From: Holosporaceae bacterium 'Namur'
GTDB lineage: Bacteria; Pseudomonadota; Alphaproteobacteria; Rickettsiales; Midichloriaceae
Length of the DNA: 64,000 nt
Direction: 5' to 3'
NCBI GenBank assembly: GCA_014116815.1
Contig: JACGYV010000001.1
Coordinates: 186,001 to 250,000, forward strand
In this document: piece after piece, positions 8,602 through 17,567 of the stretch
How the letters are laid out: each line of letters starts with the position of its first letter
Position numbering within the stretch: position 1 is the stretch's first letter
Notes under the pieces: model-generated
The model's input: the letters and a program-made list of their open reading frames with translations, nothing else
Told to the model about the DNA's origin: nothing
Databases searched by the model: none
Position numbers and translations under genes: made by a program

Positions 8602-11156
8602 AGTTTTGGGGGAATCTTGCAAAATTGAGCATATTTATTTTTATGCTGCTCATATGTCCGATAAATAAAGCTAATGCTTTTGATAGTATTATGGAATTTG
8701 AGTCAAGGTCGGATACAGGCTCTATGTTCGATTATATCGGTAACCTAAGTTTTTGCTTTGAAGACGGGTATGTAATGGGTCCAGGCGATGTAGCGGATTT
8801 CAGTAATACTTATATTCCTCCAGTATTAGGTAAGGATAGCAGGCCTAATACCCAAACCGATTCCGGAGTATCAATGGTTAGTTCGGCGTTATCCTCTATC
8901 GGTAGGTCGATGGTTTATTTTATGATGATGTATTACGGCGGTTTTGCCGGAGGGCTTGCTATTCTTGCAATAGGTACTGAGCTAATGATAATGCTCGAAG
9001 TATGCACAAATTCATATATAGTGCAGCCATGGGAATATATTAATAGGGAGAAAGGAGGGGATTATTGGAAGTGCCAGAAAGGAAATAACGGTAAATATTA
9101 TAACGCCGGTTCTAAAGCTTTAACGGCGACCGATGTACCGTTTTATTATTCATGTGACCCTAAATATGATCCCACAACAGGTAAGCAGATTGCGGAAGGT
9201 AGTGCGGATGCCGCATATATCGGTAGGGTTTGGGGATATATGGGTGCCGCCTCACCATATTGTGTAGGCGAAGCTAAGAATTATGAGAAAAAAGAAAGAG
9301 TAGGGCAAGTATTGGTCGAAGTTACCCGTGGTTGGGTGGGTAGGTTTTGGAGTGGATATGATCGGTGTGTAACCTCTGGAAGGGCTCAAATTTGGCTAAA
9401 AGCAGGTGAGCTTGATTTAGATGAAGGGTCTGTGCAGTATTATGGCTATTACCATTATGACAGTTCCAATGCTAAAATTAAGATTTGTGCTGCAACCCCT
9501 TATACTTTACTTCCCTTGGAAGTCGGGTGTAGTCAGGTTGCACCGCCTGCGGAGCAATCAGGGCTTGATCCGTTCCTTGAACTTTATACGAAAGGAACCA
9601 GATGTTACTATCTGCTTACCGGAAGAACCGATTTATACGGATTAGGTAAAGCGTTGAAGCAAACTGATGAAAACGGGCATGATGCGACTGCTATGAAGGG
9701 GTTCCTGCAAAGTGATTTCCATATCACAAGTACGGTCGTCGGTTGTGTTAAAGACCTGATAATAAAAGTATTTTTAAGCCCTGATAACAATCCCGGATAT
9801 GTGAACACAGGGTTTTTTATTGTTATACAAGACAGGCTAAGAGGTATAGTTTATGCGGCGCTTGTTTTATATGTGGCATTACTTGGTATTAAAATAATCA
9901 GTTCACCTCAGGTTCCAAGCCAAGGAGAATTCTTAATGTTTATAATTAAATTCGGGCTGGTAGTATATTTTACTACTCCAAGTGCATGGTACTATGTTGT
10001 GAATGGGGAAGCGCAAGGGCTCTTTCCGACGCTGGTATGGGCATCCGATGAAATAGGGGCATTTTTTATGAATGCGGAAAATGCCAATGACCCGGTAGGG
10101 ATGTGTAGATATATACTGGGCGGGCAGGAATTGTTAGCTCAAAGAGATATACCGCCTTCATCAATCGGTAGCGGAGTACAACCGACTATAGGTTTTAACA
10201 GCCTTAAAATGACAATGTGGGATTTAGTGGATTGTAAATTGATAAACTATATGAATCTCGGGTCTTGTAGTTATTCACTGGGCGGGATTATAGGTATGTG
10301 GATGGTAAGTGCGGCGTTCTTAGTAGGAGCAGTCGGGTTCTTATTGGCAATAGTTTCATTTATATATGTGCTTATATTATTACTGGTAGTTTTCAAATTC
10401 GCTCATATGTTTATCCTCGCGGTATTCATTATAGCAATATTAGTATTACTTTCCCCGATCTTTTTATGCTTTTCACTATTTCAAGCAACTAAATCCATAT
10501 TTGATAACTGGATAAAAATGATTCTGGGGTATATTTTATATCCTGCTCTTTTATTTGCTTTCGTTGCTTTAATGTTGGTTACTTTCGATTCAATATATTA
10601 TGGAGATTTAGTGCTTGCAGGAGGGACTAAAATATCGGGAGGTAACCTAGATAATGTATTAGCGGAATGCCAAGGAATAGACTCACTTTATTGTAATACG
10701 GTAAAACACCTTCAAGCTGATCCTTGCTTAGTCAGTGTGGGTAAAATGAGCGATTTACTTACGGAAAAATTTGATCTTGGTCCTTTAGGAAGCTTTACAA
10801 GATTAAAATCAGGAGCGGCATCCGATTATTTAGATGTTGTAGTGAAAATGATGTTATTTGCAGTAATATATTACTTCTTTTTAGGTTCCGTTACCAGCTT
10901 CCTTGCTGTCTTAACCGGTGTGCAGGACTTAGGAGGCATGGCCAAAGGCTCAATAGATTTATTTGCTATGACTCAAAAAATCGGTGGAAAAGCAATGGGA
11001 GGGATTACATCCAAGCTTGGCGGTATGACCGGTAGCCTCACCGGCGGTGGTGGCGGAGGCGGCGGAGGAGGTGGAATGGGTGGTATGATGCCGGGTGGTG
11101 GCGGTGGTGGCGGTGGTGGCGGTGGTGGCGGTGGAATGCCTGGTATGGGTGGATAG
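8598..11156 (+). CDS. virB6: VirB6-family T4SS channel protein, paralogue 1 (poly-Gly tail)
   Basis: An 852-residue, Rickettsiales-type extended VirB6. It starts with a signal peptide (ending CPINKANA), then a Cys-containing periplasmic or surface region of about 350 residues, then the VirB6/TrbL membrane core (~410-680) with several hydrophobic helices, another helix (~766-790), and a C-terminal tail. The tail is almost pure glycine (about 30 Gly interrupted by M and P). In Rickettsiales several such paralogues follow virB4. The start overlaps the virB4 stop. The tail is encoded by repeated GGT/GGC/GGA codons (11044-11134). Confidence 0.92.
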   Translation: MKFWGNLAKLSIFIFMLLICPINKANAFDSIMEFESRSDTGSMFDYIGNLSFCFEDGYVMGPGDVADFSNTYIPPVLGKDSRPNTQTDSGVSMVSSALSSIGRSMVYFMMMYYGGFAGGLAILAIGTELMIMLEVCTNSYIVQPWEYINREKGGDYWKCQKGNNGKYYNAGSKALTATDVPFYYSCDPKYDPTTGKQIAEGSADAAYIGRVWGYMGAASPYCVGEAKNYEKKERVGQVLVEVTRGWVGRFWSGYDRCVTSGRAQIWLKAGELDLDEGSVQYYGYYHYDSSNAKIKICAATPYTLLPLEVGCSQVAPPAEQSGLDPFLELYTKGTRCYYLLTGRTDLYGLGKALKQTDENGHDATAMKGFLQSDFHITSTVVGCVKDLIIKVFLSPDNNPGYVNTGFFIVIQDRLRGIVYAALVLYVALLGIKIISSPQVPSQGEFLMFIIKFGLVVYFTTPSAWYYVVNGEAQGLFPTLVWASDEIGAFFMNAENANDPVGMCRYILGGQELLAQRDIPPSSIGSGVQPTIGFNSLKMTMWDLVDCKLINYMNLGSCSYSLGGIIGMWMVSAAFLVGAVGFLLAIVSFIYVLILLLVVFKFAHMFILAVFIIAILVLLSPIFLCFSLFQATKSIFDNWIKMILGYILYPALLFAFVALMLVTFDSIYYGDLVLAGGTKISGGNLDNVLAECQGIDSLYCNTVKHLQADPCLVSVGKMSDLLTEKFDLGPLGSFTRLKSGAASDYLDVVVKMMLFAVIYYFFLGSVTSFLAVLTGVQDLGGMAKGSIDLFAMTQKIGGKAMGGITSKLGGMTGSLTGGGGGGGGGGGMGGMMPGGGGGGGGGGGGGGMPGMGG
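11044..11134 (+). repeat. Trinucleotide glycine-codon repeat in virB6-1
   Basis: Two blocks of GGN codons (GGT, GGC, GGA), interrupted by ATG GGT GGT ATG ATG CCG. They encode the poly-Gly tail of VirB6 paralogue 1. The second block is largely a GGTGGTGGC nonanucleotide repeat. It is locally GC-rich in an AT-rich genome and is a plausible site of slippage in units of 3 nt, which would keep the frame. Confidence 0.85.
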
Positions 11157-11172
11157 AGAATTTAGGTAAAAA

Positions 11173-13893
11173 ATGAAAAATTTATTAAGTTTAAAATATT
11201 TTAAAGATATAAGTTTTGCTTTTATTCTCGCATTTATTTGGGGGTTGCTGATATTTGCCCCTAAAAGTTCCTATGCATTATATGATGATTGTATATTCAG
11301 TTGGGAGTTCGGTGATATCCAAAGAAAAGTTATTGAGGTGAAACCGATAGGTCGTGTCTGTGCGGAAAGGTGTAAAATAGAATGTAATGCTTTTTCCCGA
11401 ACCAGTTATGACGGGGAATTAAACCAGGATATAATTGATGATTGTATAATGGAATGCCAAGCAGGGAAAAGTTTTAAAAAAGCATTTAGGCAAGCCAATA
11501 CGGATAATACCGCCTGGCTGCCATTCGTGTGGCAAGATGCAGTTGAAATCGGAACAAAGTGTAGTACAAATAAAACTGCGATTGATTCGGCAGCTAATAA
11601 TTACTATGAGACAGGCGTCACTATAAACCCCGGTGCAAAGGCATATTTTAAGGTATTTGCCCCGGGAGGAACCGAAGGCAATGCAGTATATATGTGCGGC
11701 ATGAAAACAGTTAAGTTAGTTCCTACCATTTATTCCTTTAAGTATAATATCTGGGAGCAGAATACCGGTAAATGGTCGGGCAGAAATACCTCTCCAAGTA
11801 CATGGAATGCACGTAACCCTCATTGGACTGATACAGGGATTGATGTTAAAAACGGTGATTACCTTTCTATAACTATGGGTTGGGGTTTTGCTTCTCTATG
11901 TTCAGGTGGCTGTGAAGGTGTGCCGATGCAGTATTCATTAGGAGTTAGAGCTCCTTACTATAATGATTGGGATGACGGGGAATTACTTTATCTCGCAGGG
12001 AGCGAACTACAGGTTCCGAACAGCAATGCTAAAGGAAGTTATACAATTTCACCTGCACAAGCAAATAAGAATAATGAAAAATATACTTTTTACGGTTTAA
12101 AAAATAAAATATTAGAAAACATAAGAACCAATGTAATAATCGATAACCAAAAGCAAGAAAATTATTTTTATAAAATGATTTTTTATTCGGGGTATCTTTC
12201 AGGATTTTCAAAATATTGGACAAGACTGGGGTTAAAGCACTATGATAGCGGAGATGCTGATAATTGGGATGATAATCTCGGGGGGCAGTATGTAGAAGTT
12301 TCTTGGAAAGGGTGCCCTCATTATGATGGGGATAGGCTGCAATATGCTATAGTACCCTTAGATACTAAGGATGATATAAATAGTTACAAACCGTGGGATT
12401 CAAGCGTTGAGTGGTATGATGTGCCTAAAGAAGCGCTTATGAGCCGCGGTGAAGTGGTGTTACAAGGAAAGAATAGAGGTGGGGTATTCCTTAGGATAAA
12501 ACCGTTGGAATTTGAAAAAGATAAGGCTCCTCAATGCCCGAATGACGAATCCCAATGTAAATCCAGTAATGAATCCGCTAAAAATAATTATGCTCCTTGG
12601 AAAACAAGCGGAGGATATTTCGTAGAGGTAGAAATTGAGGGCGATCCGCCAAGCATAACCGGTTTTATTTCCGATTTAATCAGAACGGTAAGAGAATATT
12701 TGTTTGGAGATACAAATAGTGAAGGAAAGGTTCAGAAGATATTCAACCGAATGGTTTTAGATACTCAACTAGTTAATGCAATAAGGGCTTTGCTTATTTT
12801 ATATATTGCTTATACAGGCTTAAGTTTTATAGCAGGATTTGCTGAAATAACGCAAAAAGAAGCTATAATAAGATTTATAAAGATAGGAATAGTAATAACT
12901 TTAATTTCACCGAACAGTTGGAAGTTTTTTAATACATACTTATTTAACTTATTTACTGACGGAGGATTAGAACTTATAGCAAGAATAGTAGTTGAAACCT
13001 CAGCTTCAACAGAAGAAGTTAGGCGAATACAGCAAGACCCGTCGTTAGCTTTCTCTGTTTTCGACAAGCCGTTTACTCAGCTATTCAGTAGAGAAGTATG
13101 GATTAAAGTATGTGCTGTGCTTATGTCTTCTTTTCTAGGGTTTATAATAGCTATATTAATTGTAATTGCCGCAGTAACTTATATATTTTGTATTGGTAAA
13201 GCTATTATAATTTACTTAATGTCAATGATTGGAATAGCTTTGCTCCTTTTAATTGCTCCTCTATTTATATCTTTTATCTTATTTGAATTTACCCGGCAGT
13301 TCTTTGATGCTTGGCTGAAACAACTATTATCATTTACTTTACAGCCGGTTTTTGTATTCGCTATGATTACAATGATAAATAATCTATTAATGGTAGGTTT
13401 ATATACAAGTTTAGCAATTACTGCATGTAAGATATGCTTCTTAGGGTTCCAACTTAATGCCGGCGTTATAGATATTGATTTATGCTTAATCCCGGGATGG
13501 ACCACTTTGCTAAATATGCATTACCCGTCTGATGATTTTCTTGGCCTGCCGCTTACTCAGATAGCAGCTATACTCTTTTTATTTTTAATGTCACAATCTA
13601 CTTATGCTTTAATGGGTCATTGCTCTTCAATGGCAATGCAACTTGCCAGTGGGGGCTTTATAGGTAGTGTTCTTAGTAATCTGGCTGATAAAAATGATCC
13701 TTTAGCTAAAGGCTTAGAGGGGTTCGGCGCAATCACCGGAACTGATAAAGAGTCAGTTCATGCCAGAGATACTTTAACACAACCATTCCTACAGGGGAAA
13801 CAAAAGGGAGAGCAAAGAGAGCAGGGAAAAACTAAAAAAGACGGTGCACCGATACCTAAGCCGCCAATACCTATGCCTCCGGTTGATGGTTAA
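11173..13893 (+). CDS. virB6: VirB6-family T4SS channel protein, paralogue 2
   Basis: A 906-residue extended VirB6 paralogue. An N-terminal hydrophobic signal (ending APKSSYA) precedes a long Cys-rich extracytoplasmic region (~36-510) with several C-x3-C pairs. The VirB6/TrbL membrane core follows (~535-830; VNAIRALLILYIAYTGLSFIAG, then FKRQFFDAWLKQLLSF-type sequence). The tail is hydrophilic and Lys/Pro-rich (PIPKPPIPMPP). It starts 16 nt after paralogue 1. The shared core block 'FFDAWLKQLLSFTLQP' aligns with 'IFDNWIKMILGYILYP' of paralogue 1 and 'LFDEWIKLMANSV' of paralogue 3, supporting common descent. Confidence 0.9.
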   Translation: MKNLLSLKYFKDISFAFILAFIWGLLIFAPKSSYALYDDCIFSWEFGDIQRKVIEVKPIGRVCAERCKIECNAFSRTSYDGELNQDIIDDCIMECQAGKSFKKAFRQANTDNTAWLPFVWQDAVEIGTKCSTNKTAIDSAANNYYETGVTINPGAKAYFKVFAPGGTEGNAVYMCGMKTVKLVPTIYSFKYNIWEQNTGKWSGRNTSPSTWNARNPHWTDTGIDVKNGDYLSITMGWGFASLCSGGCEGVPMQYSLGVRAPYYNDWDDGELLYLAGSELQVPNSNAKGSYTISPAQANKNNEKYTFYGLKNKILENIRTNVIIDNQKQENYFYKMIFYSGYLSGFSKYWTRLGLKHYDSGDADNWDDNLGGQYVEVSWKGCPHYDGDRLQYAIVPLDTKDDINSYKPWDSSVEWYDVPKEALMSRGEVVLQGKNRGGVFLRIKPLEFEKDKAPQCPNDESQCKSSNESAKNNYAPWKTSGGYFVEVEIEGDPPSITGFISDLIRTVREYLFGDTNSEGKVQKIFNRMVLDTQLVNAIRALLILYIAYTGLSFIAGFAEITQKEAIIRFIKIGIVITLISPNSWKFFNTYLFNLFTDGGLELIARIVVETSASTEEVRRIQQDPSLAFSVFDKPFTQLFSREVWIKVCAVLMSSFLGFIIAILIVIAAVTYIFCIGKAIIIYLMSMIGIALLLLIAPLFISFILFEFTRQFFDAWLKQLLSFTLQPVFVFAMITMINNLLMVGLYTSLAITACKICFLGFQLNAGVIDIDLCLIPGWTTLLNMHYPSDDFLGLPLTQIAAILFLFLMSQSTYALMGHCSSMAMQLASGGFIGSVLSNLADKNDPLAKGLEGFGAITGTDKESVHARDTLTQPFLQGKQKGEQREQGKTKKDGAPIPKPPIPMPPVDG

Positions 13894-14011
13894 ATAATAT
13901 GAAAAGAATAATTATGCCAGGTAAATTATATTTTTACTTAGAAGAAAAAAGAAAGAATATTATTATTAATTTTAACTATGTAGCAAAAGTAGAAAAGATC
14001 TTAGAGGGGAT

Positions 14012-16123
14012 ATGCGGAAAAAACTATTAAGTTCTATAAAAGTTCTACTGATTTTACTAATAGGCATTTCCGGCAGCCCACAGAAGTCGTATGCCGAGAG
14101 CTGCGTTCTTGCTTCTGATTTTGGCCTTGGAGGATCATTATATGTGCCTGCTAACCCTAATCAAAACGGAGGTGGTACTACATATAAAACTAAAGATCCT
14201 AAAACCGGAAAAACAGTTAATACAAAACTGTTAAGAGCTTTTCCTAAAGGGCAGCAAATTGCACCATGGGTGGATACGGGGCTATATACTACCGGTATTG
14301 CCAATAATTCTGAAAATTCTTCTTATGCTAAGCTTAAAGGGTATATTCAAGGAGAGTGGTATCCTTGGGGTGCGGAGACTAAAACCGAATGTATAATGCT
14401 TGATTGTGCAAAAAATATTTCAAATCATGCAATTTGCTTAGATAACGGGAAGATAGTAGACAGTAATCCTGATCATGCATATCCTTGCGTGCTTAAAGAA
14501 GGGCAAGGATTATATGGCTTAATCGCAATAGATAATAACGGCAAAACATTAGACCCTAATGAGCTTGGGAATGCTTTAACTTTGCCTACTGCTTTCTTTA
14601 GAACTTTTCATGCGACAGTTAAAAATAATGAAGACTCAAGTGAAGATCAAAAATATTTTGAAGTAAACTATAGCCAGTTTTGTAAAAATAATGATGAGCA
14701 AAAAACAGTTTGTACTAAAGACCAGCAGTCACAAGGTTTAGAATATGTTGTAAGAGGAAGATTGTATTTCAAAATATTAGATAGGTATTATGACGATAAC
14801 GGGGGGAAATATCTGGTTAGCCTAATTAGCGGGGTGTTTTCCAATAAAGGGTTTATTGAGGAAGTTGTAGAGCTTATTACCGATACTATAAAGGAAGTTA
14901 CCGCTTCTATTTATACTACCATTACTCGAGATTTAAAGTTTATTACTATCTGTAGAGCTATGCTTGTGTTGTATGTAGCTTTTACAGGTGTGAGTTTCAT
15001 GATAGGGTTAATTAAAATTGAGAAAAAGGAGTTAATAATCAGATTAATAAAAGTTGGTTTAATTGCCACCCTGCTTTCGGAATATAGTTGGGACTTTTTT
15101 AATAATAACCTATTTAATTTATTTACCGAGGGAGCTGCAAGTATTGCTCAAATTATTGTTACCTCTACCCTATATTATGATAATAATATAAATGATCCTA
15201 TTTTCTTAATGCCGGAAGATGCAACGCCGCTTTCAATATTTGATTTATTTTTTAAAATGTTAATTTCTGCTCCTATACATAAAAAAATAGTAGCAATTTT
15301 ATTCTATGATTGGAAACTTTACTTCATTCCCGCAATATATATATGTTGGTATTTTGTATTACTTGGTATTTTCAGAGCCGTATTTTTATATTTACTTTCA
15401 GTTATGCAATTGGCTTTGCTTATGGTTTCTGCTCCGATATTTATTATAATGTTATTATTTCAGTGGACTAAGAATTTATTTGATGAATGGATCAAATTAA
15501 TGGCTAATAGTGTATTCCTTATGATTCTTGTCATTTCTACTTTTGCACTTATGATGAGTATAATTACAGAGCAACTGCAAAAATTATTATATTATCAGGT
15601 TTGTTGGGTGAGTGTATGGGATGTTAGTATTGCAGGTCTTGATATTTTTGATTTAATGTTTTGGTATCCGACTTTCTCCAGCCAGGCTAATTCAGCATTA
15701 ACGATCGGTCATTTGTTTGCTTTTTTGATTGTTTCACTAATATTTAACGGCTTTTTGGAAGAAGTACCGACTATCGCAGATTCATTAATGGGTAGTGGTA
15801 GACCGGCTTCGGCAGCTTCGGCCGGGGCAATGCAAAGTGCAATTCAAGGATCATTTATCGGGCAAGGTATGAATATGGTTAAAGGATTAAACCCTGTAGG
15901 TATGGTATTAAAGAAGGCTCAGGGTATCCCGCTTGTGGGAGATGTAGCAAAAATGGGAGAGAAAATTGTACAAAACCCTAATATGCTTAAAAAGGGCATG
16001 GATAAGATTATGATGCCTGAAAATGGGGGGCAAATAGGAGGTAATGAAGGAACAAACTTTATGCCTGAAAATGTGGGAGCTAAATTAAACGAGGGGTTTG
16101 AAAGAGGCAGTAAAAAAGAGTAA
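14012..16123 (+). CDS. virB6: VirB6-family T4SS channel protein, paralogue 3
   Basis: A 703-residue extended VirB6. The signal peptide is MRKKLLSSIKVLLILLIGIS (then ending KSYA). A Cys-containing region of about 280 residues follows, then the VirB6 core (~305-595) with the marker LFDEWIKLMANSV, and a Gly/Met-rich hydrophilic tail. A GAGGGG ribosome-binding site sits just upstream of the ATG. It is separated from paralogue 2 by 118 nt, unlike the tight spacing upstream. It is the last T4SS gene of the run; virB8-virB11 and virD4 are not in the window. Confidence 0.88.
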   Translation: MRKKLLSSIKVLLILLIGISGSPQKSYAESCVLASDFGLGGSLYVPANPNQNGGGTTYKTKDPKTGKTVNTKLLRAFPKGQQIAPWVDTGLYTTGIANNSENSSYAKLKGYIQGEWYPWGAETKTECIMLDCAKNISNHAICLDNGKIVDSNPDHAYPCVLKEGQGLYGLIAIDNNGKTLDPNELGNALTLPTAFFRTFHATVKNNEDSSEDQKYFEVNYSQFCKNNDEQKTVCTKDQQSQGLEYVVRGRLYFKILDRYYDDNGGKYLVSLISGVFSNKGFIEEVVELITDTIKEVTASIYTTITRDLKFITICRAMLVLYVAFTGVSFMIGLIKIEKKELIIRLIKVGLIATLLSEYSWDFFNNNLFNLFTEGAASIAQIIVTSTLYYDNNINDPIFLMPEDATPLSIFDLFFKMLISAPIHKKIVAILFYDWKLYFIPAIYICWYFVLLGIFRAVFLYLLSVMQLALLMVSAPIFIIMLLFQWTKNLFDEWIKLMANSVFLMILVISTFALMMSIITEQLQKLLYYQVCWVSVWDVSIAGLDIFDLMFWYPTFSSQANSALTIGHLFAFLIVSLIFNGFLEEVPTIADSLMGSGRPASAASAGAMQSAIQGSFIGQGMNMVKGLNPVGMVLKKAQGIPLVGDVAKMGEKIVQNPNMLKKGMDKIMMPENGGQIGGNEGTNFMPENVGAKLNEGFERGSKKE

Positions 16124-16143
16124 AATAAACAATATAATTTAGT

Positions 16144-16953
16144 ATGAATAAAAAGAGTAAGGCCTTTAAATATTTCAGTTTAAAACTAGCAGAGCAAGCT
16201 AACCTGGTACATGGTTTTTTTACCAGGGAAGGAGGTGTGAGTAAAGATTTACATTTTCAATCTTTAAATTGTAACTTAGCCTCATCTGATAGTAAAAAAA
16301 ACGTTATTACCAATCGTGAGATCATAAGTAATAATTTAGGTTTTCCGCATAACAAATTGATTACGGTTACACAAATTCACTCTAATCGCACAATTACTAT
16401 AAAGGAAGGCAACGAGCATATTAAGCATCCGGAAGCAGATGCTTTGGTTACTAATTTACCGGGAATTTTACTAGGAATAAAAACCGCCGATTGTGTTCCT
16501 ATTTTATTTTTTGATTCTAAAAAACAGATTGTTGCTGCGGCTCATGCAGGATGGAAAGGGGCTATATCAGGTATTGCGGATAATACTGTAGCGGCTATGC
16601 AAAATTTAGGAGCGGATATATCAGATATAATCTGTGTAATCGGACCATGTATTCAGCAAGCCTCATATGAAGTGGATGAAAGCTTTTATAATAATTTTAT
16701 AATTGATAACCCGTCTAATCGTAAATTTTTTATTGATTCAAAGCAAGCTGACCATTATATGTTCGATCTACCCGCTTATTGTGTGGAAAGGCTTAAAATT
16801 ATGGGAATTCAGCATATTGATAATTTAGGGAGGGATACTTATTCTAATCCTGAATTTTTTAGCTATAGACGTGCAACTCATGAAAAGAGCTTTAATAAAG
16901 AGGGAAAAGTGGAATACGGAACACAGCTTTCAGTAGTGGGTATACAACCTTGA
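16144..16953 (+). CDS. pgeF: Purine nucleoside phosphorylase / peptidoglycan editing factor (YfiH, DUF152)
   Basis: A laccase-domain (DUF152) cytosolic protein of 269 residues. The family zinc site is complete: H79 in TQIHS, C117 in KTADCVP, and H134 in AAHAGWKG. Known members act on adenosine/inosine, and in E. coli the protein helps keep L-Ser out of peptidoglycan stems; which role applies here is open. It starts 20 nt after virB6-3 on the same strand and may ride on the T4SS transcript. Family certainty is high, function moderate. Confidence 0.93.
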   Translation: MNKKSKAFKYFSLKLAEQANLVHGFFTREGGVSKDLHFQSLNCNLASSDSKKNVITNREIISNNLGFPHNKLITVTQIHSNRTITIKEGNEHIKHPEADALVTNLPGILLGIKTADCVPILFFDSKKQIVAAAHAGWKGAISGIADNTVAAMQNLGADISDIICVIGPCIQQASYEVDESFYNNFIIDNPSNRKFFIDSKQADHYMFDLPAYCVERLKIMGIQHIDNLGRDTYSNPEFFSYRRATHEKSFNKEGKVEYGTQLSVVGIQP

Positions 16954-17087
16954 TTTAAGCCATTCTGTGCGCATTATTTTTTATTTAGCATTAAAATATT
17001 TGATAATTAGTTTTGTTAGATCAATATCAAAATTTCTTTTAATAAATTAAGTATTAGGGTACTTGTTTTCTACCTCACCATAATTTA

Positions 17088-17103
17088 TTAACCTTCTGTT
17101 AAC
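17088..17103 (+). promoter_or_regulatory. CtrA-type box (TTAA-N7-TTAAC)
   Basis: The sequence TTAACCTTCTGTTAAC matches the alphaproteobacterial CtrA consensus TTAA-N7-TTAAC exactly. It lies 50 nt upstream of the ATG at 17153, in a gap with no other gene. Several such matches are expected by chance in 64 kb of AT-rich DNA, so the position is the main support. Confidence 0.4.
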
Positions 17104-17152
17104 CTGATATATTTAAGGTATGTTTTAAGGGGAATATTTAGAGTTAAAAGAG

Positions 17153-17527
17153 ATGGAGAAAACCTTGGGGGAGGTTAGTGAACTTGCCGGTGCTTTTGAA
17201 AAAAATGCCGGTTATATAACTAATGAGGAAGAAGAAAAGAGAATAACATTTGAGCAGCAGATTAAAAATGCTTATTTGGAAGTTAAAGAAATTATTCATA
17301 AGTTGTTGGATTCGGAATCCGATATAACCTATTTAAAAAATTTGGCTTCAATGCTGATAGATTTTTATAATCTGCCGCACCTAAGAATTGAGCTTGAAAA
17401 TGCTACTGCAAAATGGAATATTAATAAATATAAAGATTTACATAAATATAATGAAAAGAGCCCGTGTCCTCAAAATACATGGGTAAAAGTTATAGAAAAA
17501 GAACAAGGTAAATTTAAATCATTATAA
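17153..17527 (+). CDS. Hypothetical small soluble protein
   Basis: A 124-residue, highly charged, mainly alpha-helical protein with no signal peptide or membrane segment. I do not recognise the family. The N-terminal half is acidic (NEEEEKRITFEQQ), a helical middle contains HKLLDSESDITYLKNLASMLIDFYNLPHLRIELE, and the C-terminus carries a conspicuous SPCPQNTWVKVIEKEQGK. It has its own upstream region with a CtrA-like box, which would fit a cell-cycle-regulated gene, but this is inference. nadE follows 40 nt downstream on the same strand. Confidence 0.7.
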   Translation: MEKTLGEVSELAGAFEKNAGYITNEEEEKRITFEQQIKNAYLEVKEIIHKLLDSESDITYLKNLASMLIDFYNLPHLRIELENATAKWNINKYKDLHKYNEKSPCPQNTWVKVIEKEQGKFKSL

Positions 17528-17567
17528 AGAATACTAGTTAATAATGTGACATAATAAGTAGGATGGA

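Noticed and set aside
13899-14030. 43-codon frame between virB6-2 and virB6-3, overlapping the start of the latter
   Set aside because: It has no ribosome-binding site, a Lys/Ile/Asn-rich composition as expected of random AT-rich DNA, and overlaps a well-supported start.
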